Source: Clostridiaceae bacterium (GTDB taxonomy: Bacteria; Bacillota; Clostridia; Lachnospirales; Lachnospiraceae). From it: a stretch of DNA of 64,000 nt. Of this stretch, positions 18,240 to 27,537 are shown piece after piece. Position 1 is the stretch's first letter. Every line of letters starts with the position of its first letter. Made by a program: the position numbers and the translations under genes. The notes under the pieces are model-generated. The model was given only the letters and a program-made list of their open reading frames with translations, was not told the DNA's origin and ran no database searches. Location: positions 99,687 through 163,686 of the forward strand of contig CABIYE010000005.1 in the NCBI GenBank assembly GCA_902362865.1, given 5' to 3'.

Positions 18240-19200
18240 CTATCTGTTCCTCACTTTCTACAATATTTCCCTGTGTCAGTTCAAGGAAGATTTCTTCCAG
18301 GGTGGTCTTCGTCCTTGTAAGCTCCAGCAGCGGAACCCCTTTCCCCGCAAAAGCAAAGAACAGTTCTTCCCGGATATCCTGCCCCGCACTGCTTTCTATC
18401 TTTGCAGTCACCAGCCCGTTCTTATGGTCTGTAAACTCCGCCTTACCCATTCCCGGCACGCCCGACAGGATTTCTTTTACCTCTTCTACCGTTGCTCTTA
18501 CCTGGATTTCCGTAACGCCATCGCCGCCGATTTTCTTCTCCAGATTCTCAGGATTGTCACTTGCCACCAGTTTTCCGCCGGAGATAATCATAATGTAATC
18601 GCAGACCTCCCGCACCTCCGCAAGAATATGGGAACTTAAAATTACCGTATGATTCTTGGCAAGTTTACGAATCATCTCCCGTATCTCAATAATCTGCTTC
18701 GGGTCAAGTCCCACCGTCGGTTCATCCAGAATAATAATTTCCGGAAATCCAAGAATCGCCTGCGCAAGCCCCACTCTCTGCTTATATCCTTTGGACAGAT
18801 TCTGAATCAGCCGCATACTTACATCCTGAAGCTTCGTAAGCTCCATAACCGCCTTTAACTGGCCTTCCCGTTCACTTGACGGGATTTTCTTCAGCTCTGC
18901 CGCAAATGTAAGATATTCCAGAACCGTCATTTCCATATAAAGAGGAGGCTGCTCCGGCAAATAACCTATACACCGCTTCGCAGCCTCCGGCTCTTTCAGT
19001 ATATCGTGTCCATTAATCAGAACTTTTCCTTCCGTAGCCCCCAGGTATCCGGTCATAATGTTCATAGTCGTTGATTTCCCCGCGCCGTTCGGTCCAAGGA
19101 ACCCATATACCTGCCCTTTCTCTATGGTAAAGCTCAAGTGATCCACCGCCAGATGCTTCCCATACATTTTCACTAGATTCTGCACTTCTATCAAGTTCAT
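18223..19200 (-). CDS. ABC transporter ATP-binding protein, GldA-like
   Basis: A 325-residue ATPase with Walker A GPNGAGKST (37-45), ABC signature LSKGYKQR, Walker B IIILDEPTVGLD and the switch histidine in LSSHIL. The last 100 residues form the regulatory extension common in drug/Gld exporters. It is the first gene of the four-gene Gld-like operon, and about 260 nt separate its start from the divergent SLH phosphoesterase. Confidence 0.92.
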   Translation of the reverse strand: MNLIEVQNLVKMYGKHLAVDHLSFTIEKGQVYGFLGPNGAGKSTTMNIMTGYLGATEGKVLINGHDILKEPEAAKRCIGYLPEQPPLYMEMTVLEYLTFAAELKKIPSSEREGQLKAVMELTKLQDVSMRLIQNLSKGYKQRVGLAQAILGFPEIIILDEPTVGLDPKQIIEIREMIRKLAKNHTVILSSHILAEVREVCDYIMIISGGKLVASDNPENLEKKIGGDGVTEIQVRATVEEVKEILSGVPGMGKAEFTDHKNGLVTAKIESSAGQDIREELFFAFAGKGVPLLELTRTKTTLEEIFLELTQGNIVESEEQIDGGDI

Positions 19201-19346
19201 ACCTCCTCTCCGTTTTCCTGACTATTCTATGCAGCAAATGTGTTCTTTCATTGTTGAACCCGTGTTTTTTCTTTAAAATTTCTGTGAATTTCCGGTCACA
19301 AATTTCATGGTTTATGTTAAATACTGTTAGATATATGTAAAGTCTA

Positions 19347-19375
19347 TTGAAACATCGTATACGATGGAATAAAAT
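19347..19375 (+). promoter_or_regulatory. Promoter with palindromic operator in the spacer
   Basis: TTGAAA (19347-19352) and TAAAAT (19370-19375) are exactly 17 nt apart. The spacer begins with the perfect 14-bp palindrome CATCGTATACGATG (19353-19366), a likely repressor site. It lies about 85 nt before the GTG start of the SLH phosphoesterase. Confidence 0.6.
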
Positions 19376-19460
19376 ACGGATAGTTTCAAGGCCTGGAAGC
19401 TGACATTTATAGATAGGAAAATAATTGTGAAAAGAGCGTACAGACGCTCGGGAGGTTCAT

Positions 19461-21581
19461 GTGAAAAAAAGAAATCAAATCATAGCCTTATTATTAGCAG
19501 GGGCATTGTGCTTCGGTTCTACAGGCAGCGTATCTGCAGCTCCGGCACCGGATGGGAAAACCAATGCAGAAGACACACCGGCGGCGGCAAACGGAGCATA
19601 CGAACAATGGCAGACAGAATGGGAAACCATAAAAGATGACTGGACACAGATGTCTCTTTCCATGGGCGAAGACGAGACGCAGATAAATTTCGGCTGGTAT
19701 TCCAAAACCCAAGCACCTACTCTGACAGTTGACGGCAAATCGGTAGCCGTAACCGTTTCCGAAGGACCGACAGCAAAAGACGGCTCCGCATACTATGTCT
19801 GTAAGGCAACTGCCAAAGACCTTCTTCCGGGAGAGCACAGCTATCAGACAGATGGCGGCGAAGAAGTCGCTTTCACCGTACAGGATGCTTCTGACGGATT
19901 CAGTTTTATCTATGTAGGCGACCCGCAGATTGGCTCTTCCAATGAATTAAAGGGAGAGGATAGTGAAGAATTCTATGCGGCACAGTCTGCCTCTGTATGC
20001 AGCGATGCATTCAACTGGAACGACACCTTAAACCAGGCTTTTGAGCGGGAATCAGACGCAAGCTTCGTCCTTTCTGCCGGAGACCAGATTCAGACCACAG
20101 CGAAGAAAGCGCCTAACAAGGATGCCACCAACAGCGAAATCGAATACGCCGGATACTTAAGCGCCGACAAATTAGAGTCTGTTCCCGTGGCAACCACAGT
20201 CGGCAACCATGACGCTGACAACCCTAACTACCTTTATCATTTCAACATTCCGAACTTAAGTGAACTGGGTTCCAATGATATTGTCGGCGGCGATTATTAC
20301 TATACATACGGCGACGCGTTATTTATCATGCTCAACACGCAGGACACCAACGTCACGGAGCACAAGCAGTTTATTGAAGAAGCTGTCAATGCGCATCCGG
20401 ACAAGACCTGGCGGATTGTAACACTGCATCAGGATATCTACGGTTCTGCCGAGCACTCCAACGAACCGGAGATTACCAACTTAAGATATACCCTGGTTCC
20501 TTATTTTGAGGAAAATGATATTGACGTGGTTCTGACCGGTCATGACCATGCGTATTCCCGTTCAGAGATCCTGCAGGGCGGACAGAAAACGGTAGAATAT
20601 ACCGACGACGAATTTGACGAACAGCTGGATAAAGATATGGACGCAGGAGAAGATCCGGAGACTCGCTATGAAGCGCCGGGTAATATAAAGGATGACACTA
20701 CTGATGAGGCAGAACAGAAATATCTGAACTATCTTGACAGCGTAATGGACAAAGACGCCGTACAATCCGACAACGAAGAACTGGTTGTAAATCCGGAAGG
20801 TATCCTGTACATGACAGCAAGTTCTTCTTCCGGAAGCAAATATTATGACCTTGTCCCCAGAAAGCAGAGCTATATTGCTGAAAGATGGCAGGAAGACGTG
20901 CCGACCTACTCCGTAATAAATGTCGACAGCAACACCTTCTCCATCGCCACTTACCGTACAGACAACGGTGAACAGATTGATAAGACCTTTACAATCGAAA
21001 AGGCGGACGCTTCTACCCTCCCTTATGAAGACGTCAGCGAAGATTCCTGGTTCTACAGTTATGCAAAATCCATGTATGAAAAAGGAATCATGACCGGTCT
21101 TACCAATACCCGGTTCGGCCCTGCCGAGACCCTGAAGCGTGCCCAGTTCGCCGTAACCTTATACCGCCTGGCAGGAACTCCTGCGGTAACCTACGAAGAG
21201 GCGTTCCCTGATGTTCCAAAAGACCAGTGGTACACCGACGCAATCATCTGGGCATACAAAAATGACGTCATCACCGGTTACACTGACAGCGGATTATTTG
21301 GAACTGCCGATGAAATCACAAGAGAGCAGATGGTTACCATGATGTACCGCTATGCTAAGAAAAATGGAATCGGCACTTCCACTTCCGCTTCCCTGGACAG
21401 CTTCCCGGATGGACAATCCGTAACTGCCTATGCGCTTGACGCTATGAAATGGGCTGTTACAGAAAAAATCATTCAGGGCGATGGAACCACCGGATTGTTA
21501 AATGCATGGAATAGCATTAACCGTGCAGAGACTGCCGCAGTACTGGACCGTTATATCACGTACTCCGACGCTCTTAATTAA
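19461..21581 (+). CDS. Secreted metallophosphoesterase with three SLH repeats
   Basis: A 706-residue exported enzyme. The signal peptide ends at about residue 27 (SVSA/AP). A purple-acid-phosphatase-like N-terminal beta domain (about 45-148) is followed by the calcineurin-like phosphoesterase core (about 150-370) with D154 in GDPQIG, D208 in AGDQ, N249-H250-D251 in GNHD, and GHDHAYSR. Three SLH repeats (about 520-706) anchor it to wall polysaccharide. The start is a GTG 5 nt after GGGAGG. It probably releases phosphate from extracellular esters or nucleotides. The YibE/F gene follows 18 nt later. Confidence 0.9.
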   Translation: MKKRNQIIALLLAGALCFGSTGSVSAAPAPDGKTNAEDTPAAANGAYEQWQTEWETIKDDWTQMSLSMGEDETQINFGWYSKTQAPTLTVDGKSVAVTVSEGPTAKDGSAYYVCKATAKDLLPGEHSYQTDGGEEVAFTVQDASDGFSFIYVGDPQIGSSNELKGEDSEEFYAAQSASVCSDAFNWNDTLNQAFERESDASFVLSAGDQIQTTAKKAPNKDATNSEIEYAGYLSADKLESVPVATTVGNHDADNPNYLYHFNIPNLSELGSNDIVGGDYYYTYGDALFIMLNTQDTNVTEHKQFIEEAVNAHPDKTWRIVTLHQDIYGSAEHSNEPEITNLRYTLVPYFEENDIDVVLTGHDHAYSRSEILQGGQKTVEYTDDEFDEQLDKDMDAGEDPETRYEAPGNIKDDTTDEAEQKYLNYLDSVMDKDAVQSDNEELVVNPEGILYMTASSSSGSKYYDLVPRKQSYIAERWQEDVPTYSVINVDSNTFSIATYRTDNGEQIDKTFTIEKADASTLPYEDVSEDSWFYSYAKSMYEKGIMTGLTNTRFGPAETLKRAQFAVTLYRLAGTPAVTYEEAFPDVPKDQWYTDAIIWAYKNDVITGYTDSGLFGTADEITREQMVTMMYRYAKKNGIGTSTSASLDSFPDGQSVTAYALDAMKWAVTEKIIQGDGTTGLLNAWNSINRAETAAVLDRYITYSDALN

Positions 21582-21599
21582 AAACCGAAAGGAAATGCT

Positions 21600-22715
21600 A
21601 TGTTAAAAACAAGAAAGAAAAGAGGAATCCTGTTGCTGCTGATTCTTGCAGCAGCAGGATTCCTGCTGTGGATTTATCAGTTAAACCAAATAGAAAGAGA
21701 ACCGCTTATGGAAAACGAGGGTCGGGAATTTGTCAAGGCTCGCGTCCTCTCCGTCATAGAAGATAACGAAGAAGCCGGAACCTATATCGGCAATCAGACC
21801 GTCCTTTTGGAATTGCTGAGCGGCAGCCATAAAGGCGAAACCCTGGAAGCCCTCAGTTCCTCCAGCTATCTGTATGGCGCCCACTGCCGGGAAGGCATGA
21901 AAGTGACCGCCATCGTTTCAGAATCCCGGGGCGAATTAACAGCCTCCGTGTATAGTTTCTACCGGGAACCAATTGTCTACGGATTCGTCGCTTTCTTCCT
22001 GCTCCTGATATGGCTGCTTGGCGGGAAAAAAGGGTTATGCTCCATTGGAGGCCTTGCCTTCACTTTTTTCCTGATCCTTTACTTCTTCCTTCCATTCATC
22101 TACCGGGGATACTCTCCGGTATTGGGCGCTGTTCTCACTGTCGTCCTCACGACCATTGTTACCATGTTCCTCATTGCAGGATTTACGAAAAAGGCGCTGA
22201 TTGCAATGCTGGGAACTATAACCGGGGTCATTGCGGCAGGTCTTCTTGCCTCCCTATTTGGCAGGCTCGCCCAGGTTACCGGATATAACGTATCCGATAT
22301 TGAAAACCTGATCTACGTTCAGGAACAGACCGGAATCCGGATTGGCGAGCTTCTTTTCTCCGGAATCCTGATTGCCGCGCTGGGAGCTGTCATGGATGTC
22401 AGTATGTCTATTGCATCCAGTCTCCAGGAAGTATTAGAGCAGAATCCTTCTCTTAACAGAAAAGAATTATTCCAATCCGGTATGCGGATCGGCAAAGATA
22501 TGATGGGAACCATGTCCAATACCCTAATTCTCGCCTTTACCGGCGGCTCCATCAACACACTGGTATTCCTCTATGCTTACGCTTATCAATACCAGCAGAT
22601 CGTCAACATGTATGACATCGCTATCGAAATCATGCAGGGAATCGCCTCCAGCTGCGGGGTCATCCTGACCGTTCCGGTGTCCTCACTGCTCTGCGCGGTC
22701 ATCTATAAAAAGTAA
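21600..22715 (+). CDS. YibE/F family membrane protein
   Basis: A 371-residue protein with an N-terminal helix, an extracellular beta-rich domain (about 40-115) and about seven further transmembrane helices from residue 123 on. This is the YibE/F architecture, with LFSGILIAALGAVMDVSMS as a typical stretch. AAAGGAA precedes the ATG. The function is unknown; it is co-transcribed with the SLH phosphoesterase, so an envelope-related role is plausible. Confidence 0.88.
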   Translation: MLKTRKKRGILLLLILAAAGFLLWIYQLNQIEREPLMENEGREFVKARVLSVIEDNEEAGTYIGNQTVLLELLSGSHKGETLEALSSSSYLYGAHCREGMKVTAIVSESRGELTASVYSFYREPIVYGFVAFFLLLIWLLGGKKGLCSIGGLAFTFFLILYFFLPFIYRGYSPVLGAVLTVVLTTIVTMFLIAGFTKKALIAMLGTITGVIAAGLLASLFGRLAQVTGYNVSDIENLIYVQEQTGIRIGELLFSGILIAALGAVMDVSMSIASSLQEVLEQNPSLNRKELFQSGMRIGKDMMGTMSNTLILAFTGGSINTLVFLYAYAYQYQQIVNMYDIAIEIMQGIASSCGVILTVPVSSLLCAVIYKK

Positions 22716-22719
22716 AACG

Positions 22720-22765
22720 GTGAAACCGGCACGACTTTCGCCGCGCCGGTTTCACCAGAACTCTT
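22720..22765. terminator. Terminator between convergent genes, repeat of the 4382-4411 hairpin
   Basis: A 12-bp perfect stem GGTGAAACCGGC (22720-22731) and GCCGGTTTCACC (22746-22757), with pyrimidine-rich sequence on the plus side and TTTTACTTTTT on the minus side. Its central 30 nt differ from the terminator at 4382-4411 at only about four positions. Confidence 0.8.
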
Positions 22766-22772
22766 TCCTTCC

Positions 22773-25700
22773 CTATTCTCCATATGTTTCCATAAACCGC
22801 TTTATAATAATCGCACATTCCGCACGACTGGCATTGCCCTGTGGATCGAGCCGGAAGGAACCGTCATCATTCGTCTTACCGGTAATAATTTTATTTCCTA
22901 CCGCCCACTGCATCGCCTCTTTCGCAAATCCACTTACTCTACCGGCATCCGTGAATTCGCCAAAGTCTGTCTTCCCATTTGTGTCATATCCTTTGTAGCC
23001 TGCATAGCGGTACATCATCACCGCCATCTGCTCGCGGTTAATCGGATCATTGGTTCCAAAGTAACCACTGTCGGTATATCCGGTAACCACCTTTGCATCA
23101 GCCGCCCAGAGAATGGCTGTGGTGTACCACTGTTTATCCGCTACATCCGGGAATCTTGCCGTATATGCCACATTCGGTTCTCCTTCTATCCTGTGAAGGA
23201 TAATCGCAAACTGTGCACGTACCAGGGTCTCATACGGGGCAAACTGTGTATCGGTTTTTCCCGTCATGGTTTTTTTAACATAATTGTAAGCTACTTCATT
23301 GTAGAACCAATCGCCTTCCTTTACGTCCACATATGGCAACTCCGGCGTCGGCGTTGGATCCGGGGTCGGGTCCGGGGTCGGGTCTGGTGTCGGGTCTGGT
23401 GTTGGATCTGGCTTTGCCTCTTCCTTCAGCTTCCCGGCTGCTTCCTGGAGCCTGTCTGCTGCCGCCTTCACATCTTCTTCTGTAAATCTGTCGCTTCCAA
23501 GGATATATTTTGCATTCTCAAGAGCACTTAAGAATTCGCTCCAATCTGCATCAGAGGTTCCTTTCTTCTCTGCATCCTGATACTTTTCTACAAGCGCCTG
23601 CAATTCGCTCTTATCTACCTTCTCAGGTTCCTTTCCTTCCACTGTACTAAAGATATCGATATAGCTTACTACCGGTCCCCACACGGCGTCTGACGCATGT
23701 CCAATCTGAATCTCCAGATTACCGTCGCTGTCAGCCACTGCCTTCGTCTTAATAATATAGGGACTGGAAGCGCTGTTGCTTGCCGTGAAATTCTCATATC
23801 CTGCCGCTGTCGTGCCATTCAGCACCAGCTTCATGGTTCGCGGATAACTTGCATTCGTCCAGCCGGACGGCACATAGAAGCCCATCTCCAAATCATAGGT
23901 TTTATTTGCTTCCAGCCCGAACCGATATACAACACCTACATCCGACGTCGCCTGGTTCCTTGCATAACGGAAAGACTTTCCTCTGGGTGAGCTGTCTGTC
24001 GCACCGTCATTCTCACACGGCCACGTCTTTGCACCGGTCAGCAGATCCGGATAATTGCCGTCTGCCTGGTACGTATCCACGACGCCCCACTTCTTCCCTG
24101 TCTTTGCATCCGCTCCGTAGAACTGATCTGTCACACTGTTGTTCGATCCAAACGTATCGCCCGAGCTTAAGGTTGTCGGATTCACGTCGCCGCAATTGAC
24201 AGAATACAAAAGCTCCGCCTCTTCTTCTGCTTCAAAAAAGCCTTTGACCGTAATATCCTCCTGCACGTTGGTAAGCACGTAAGCGCCGCCTGCCGGATTT
24301 AATTGCTCCAGAATATTCCTGCCGTTTACCGTCGCCTTTATCAGAGAAGCATTCTCTGCCGGGGTAAATGTCAGACGTACTGTTCCGCCTTTTTCTACCT
24401 TCGTCTTGTCTGCCGTAACGATGCCATCCTCAGAAGAAGCCGCCGTTATCTGGAAGGTATCCGTATCTTCAACGGCTGTATCTGCTGTCTTGGGATAAAA
24501 TTCAAACTTATCAAAGTTCGGCGTATAGTTTGTAAGTACATTATATTTAATATTTGCCGGAATCTTAACGCCGCCCTGGTGGATACCGTTCGTAACAATC
24601 TTTGAATTGTCATTATAAATCTTAATCGTATTTTTACCAGCTTTCAGCTCTACAGGAATGACCTGTGAACGGAAGGTCTCATCACTGTATGTATTGCGGA
24701 AGACTACCTTCTTTGCCTCGCCGCCATTTACAGAGAAGGATGCGTACCGCTCTGTCATCTGTGCATTATATGCATGCTCACCAAACAGCTCACCGCTTGA
24801 CTGATAAACTGCCATATTGTATGTGCCCGCTGACGGAACTTCTACCGTAATCGTAAGACTGTTCTTATCAACTGCCTCCCCAAGATCTACAAAACGTCCC
24901 CGTCCGTAAACTTCAAATTCCGGATCGTCCGGCTCAATTACTTCTACGCTGTTAGCTGCTTTGATACCTGCAACATAGCTTCCTGCTGAAGCAAACGTTG
25001 TAACATTTGTGTTATTTCCTACGGCTGCCTCTCCGGTAAAGCTTCCGCTCTCTGCTTCTACAACTGCAGTCGGCTCTACAACTGCCTGGGATACCTCTAC
25101 ATAATCCAGACTGATTTCTTTGTCAGTATCAATGTCTATGATATTGATACCCTTCTGCATAAATACTGTCTGGTATGCATTTGCCCATTGATTATCTGTC
25201 TTTTTGAGAGAAACCGCCGCTGTCTTATGATTCAGATTTACCGTATCATTATCCTGATAAATATTTGCTGTTGCATTTTCTTTCGAAGCATAGCGAAGCT
25301 TCAACGTATACATACCATTATCCGGTACGATTACATTTACCCTCAGACCACCGCCTTTTGTTACACTTGTCTTTTCCAGACCGGTTACATAGTCAATGCT
25401 TCCTTCACGTTCTGTTGTAAGAGCTGTCTTATTTCCTGCAAGTTCATTGAATTCTGAAAGTTCTGCTTCATAAACTTTATTAAATTCCGTATCAGTCTCT
25501 TCCGGTCCTTTGTAAGTAAGATAGATACAGTCAATATCTGCGGAACGGGTAACATCCACACCGACAATTCTTACTGTATGATTGCCTGCTGTCAAATACA
25601 CATAGGTACTGTACATACCGCCCATTCCAAAACTAAGCGTAGTCGGAAGTACCATACGCTCTGTCTGTTTGCCGTCAATAATCAAATCCTGATAAGCAGT

Positions 25701-27365
25701 ATATGGTGTATTCTGAGTCGGATCGGCAGTATTACATCCATTTCCCGCTGTATATACCATGTCATATTTATAATATCCATTCTGTGGAACCGTAACCTGA
25801 ATATCCACGCCAGACTGTGCACTCTGCACCCAGCCCACTCTTCTTCTTCCGGACTGCGCGATATTTCCGGCTGCATCTGCAGGTGCCGCGCCACCGAATA
25901 AAGAACCATTTTCTGCTTCATATTTTTCTTTCCATGTGGAGCTTAAGAAACCCGTTGGCTCATCATCTGTCGCTTTTGTCACTGTGATACGGTATCCGCT
26001 CATCTCCAGCATATCAGATACCGGTACTGTTACTTTACCACCTATGATTTCTACGGCGCCTTCTTTTACGATTCTCGGCTCTTCTGCCACACCATGAAAA
26101 CCAGTGTAGTCTGTTGCCTCAATTTTGATATGTACCCTGTCTTCTCCCCGGAAGGTCTCTGAATCCTCAATGTTGTCCAGTACAATATTACCAGCTCCAT
26201 TCAGCCCGCCGAATATAACACTGGCGCTCTTCTTATTATTATCAAGAGACGCTGCTCCATAAAAATCATGCTTTTCTGCATTAGATGTCTGAATCGGAAG
26301 GTAATGTCCTGACATATCTCCGTACCATTTATACAGCCACCATGCGCCATTTCCTTCATTATTATCTGCTGCAATACCGTTCAGGTTATTAGACAGATGC
26401 CAGAACGGCATACACCCGGATACATTAAATTCTTCAAAAAGGCCAATCCAACGAATCAGATCCCCGGGAGATGCACACTCATAATCCGCTGCATATTCGT
26501 TAATTACGATCTCCCTTGGTTCTACGACTCCATATTTTTTCTCCAGACTTCTGTAATGATTGTACTCCTTTTCAAAGTTATCAAACTGCCTTGTACTAAG
26601 ATCATGCCATGTAACAACATCCGGCATACAGTCATGTTCCACACAGAACTTAACATAGGCATCCATGACACTCTCGTTATATCCGGCCAGGTTTAAGCCT
26701 GCAAACCGCGGCTTACTCTTAACACCGTTATCTTTATATACTTTTACAACTGCCTGATACATATCCTCCCAGTACCAGTTCAGGCTGTCCCAGCCTGTGG
26801 ACACTGTACCGGTCTCCGGATCTGTATAAGTTCCTCCGATCCAGTAGTCAAATGGCTCATTATACAGAACATAGACAACCTTATCCTCAATTCCCTTATC
26901 AATACATGCCTGCGCCTGCATCTTCAGAATCTCCAGATACTCCTGCGTCGTGCTGAACTCATAAAACCAGAGAGCATAATAATCCGGCACATAAATCTGG
27001 ATGTCCTTGCCGCCTGCATTTAAAAACGATTCCGCAACATCCAGTGTATCTCCGTTGGGATGCTGCATCCCATAAGGTGCTTTCTGAACCGCTGTATGCG
27101 GTTTCAGGGGCGTCATCGTATTGGTTGTGGGCACTTCCGCATCGCCCTGCCCGTACAGCCACCCTGATGCACCGTGCTTTAACTCCCGCTGCTCTTCGGG
27201 CGCCATGTCCACCGTCAGCGTCGGCAGACTGCTGTCTGCTTCCTGGAGTTCTATTACTTCATCCAGGCTATCTTTACTCTCCGGCGCGGCGCTGACTATG
27301 TTTGCCGGAATCATAGTCGCTGCCATTGCCATACTTAAGAGTAATGCTGCTATTCTCTTTTTCAT
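22773..27365 (-). CDS. Giant SLH-anchored clan GH-A glycoside hydrolase with several CBM-like modules
   Basis: A 1530-residue exported protein with a signal peptide to about residue 27. A clan GH-A TIM barrel (about 60-400) has candidate acid/base E170 in LYNEPF and nucleophile E290 in INEYA; it looks closest to GH39-like enzymes, though the family is unsure. Then come three beta-sandwich CBM6/35-like modules (each opening YEAE, YEAE or VEAE), an InlB-B-like repeat, a malectin-like module (about 1060-1200) and a FIVAR-like helical bundle. A (PTPD)n linker and three SLH repeats (about 1350-1530) end it. GAGGAGG precedes the ATG. It starts 172 nt after the stop of the solute-binding lipoprotein of the HK-RR-SBP cluster, which probably senses its product. 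Confidence 0.88.
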   Translation of the reverse strand: MKKRIAALLLSMAMAATMIPANIVSAAPESKDSLDEVIELQEADSSLPTLTVDMAPEEQRELKHGASGWLYGQGDAEVPTTNTMTPLKPHTAVQKAPYGMQHPNGDTLDVAESFLNAGGKDIQIYVPDYYALWFYEFSTTQEYLEILKMQAQACIDKGIEDKVVYVLYNEPFDYWIGGTYTDPETGTVSTGWDSLNWYWEDMYQAVVKVYKDNGVKSKPRFAGLNLAGYNESVMDAYVKFCVEHDCMPDVVTWHDLSTRQFDNFEKEYNHYRSLEKKYGVVEPREIVINEYAADYECASPGDLIRWIGLFEEFNVSGCMPFWHLSNNLNGIAADNNEGNGAWWLYKWYGDMSGHYLPIQTSNAEKHDFYGAASLDNNKKSASVIFGGLNGAGNIVLDNIEDSETFRGEDRVHIKIEATDYTGFHGVAEEPRIVKEGAVEIIGGKVTVPVSDMLEMSGYRITVTKATDDEPTGFLSSTWKEKYEAENGSLFGGAAPADAAGNIAQSGRRRVGWVQSAQSGVDIQVTVPQNGYYKYDMVYTAGNGCNTADPTQNTPYTAYQDLIIDGKQTERMVLPTTLSFGMGGMYSTYVYLTAGNHTVRIVGVDVTRSADIDCIYLTYKGPEETDTEFNKVYEAELSEFNELAGNKTALTTEREGSIDYVTGLEKTSVTKGGGLRVNVIVPDNGMYTLKLRYASKENATANIYQDNDTVNLNHKTAAVSLKKTDNQWANAYQTVFMQKGINIIDIDTDKEISLDYVEVSQAVVEPTAVVEAESGSFTGEAAVGNNTNVTTFASAGSYVAGIKAANSVEVIEPDDPEFEVYGRGRFVDLGEAVDKNSLTITVEVPSAGTYNMAVYQSSGELFGEHAYNAQMTERYASFSVNGGEAKKVVFRNTYSDETFRSQVIPVELKAGKNTIKIYNDNSKIVTNGIHQGGVKIPANIKYNVLTNYTPNFDKFEFYPKTADTAVEDTDTFQITAASSEDGIVTADKTKVEKGGTVRLTFTPAENASLIKATVNGRNILEQLNPAGGAYVLTNVQEDITVKGFFEAEEEAELLYSVNCGDVNPTTLSSGDTFGSNNSVTDQFYGADAKTGKKWGVVDTYQADGNYPDLLTGAKTWPCENDGATDSSPRGKSFRYARNQATSDVGVVYRFGLEANKTYDLEMGFYVPSGWTNASYPRTMKLVLNGTTAAGYENFTASNSASSPYIIKTKAVADSDGNLEIQIGHASDAVWGPVVSYIDIFSTVEGKEPEKVDKSELQALVEKYQDAEKKGTSDADWSEFLSALENAKYILGSDRFTEEDVKAAADRLQEAAGKLKEEAKPDPTPDPTPDPTPDPTPDPTPTPELPYVDVKEGDWFYNEVAYNYVKKTMTGKTDTQFAPYETLVRAQFAIILHRIEGEPNVAYTARFPDVADKQWYTTAILWAADAKVVTGYTDSGYFGTNDPINREQMAVMMYRYAGYKGYDTNGKTDFGEFTDAGRVSGFAKEAMQWAVGNKIITGKTNDDGSFRLDPQGNASRAECAIIIKRFMETYGE

Positions 27366-27537
27366 CCATATTCCTCCTCTTAAAATATTTCGCTGTTTTC
27401 CTTCTGCAATAACCCAGCCGGTTCCCTTCGTCGGCTATTTATCACATATACAATTAAATTATAACAAAAAAAAGTCTAATAATAATAGGACATTTTGTAC
27501 TTTTTTCTTGCACTTTTTTCAACATTTTATTCTCATA

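Noticed and set aside
23340..23420. Tandem repeats that could suggest a CRISPR or satellite
   Set aside because: They are PTPD codon repeats in frame, the linker of the SLH glycosidase. No CRISPR array was seen anywhere in the window.
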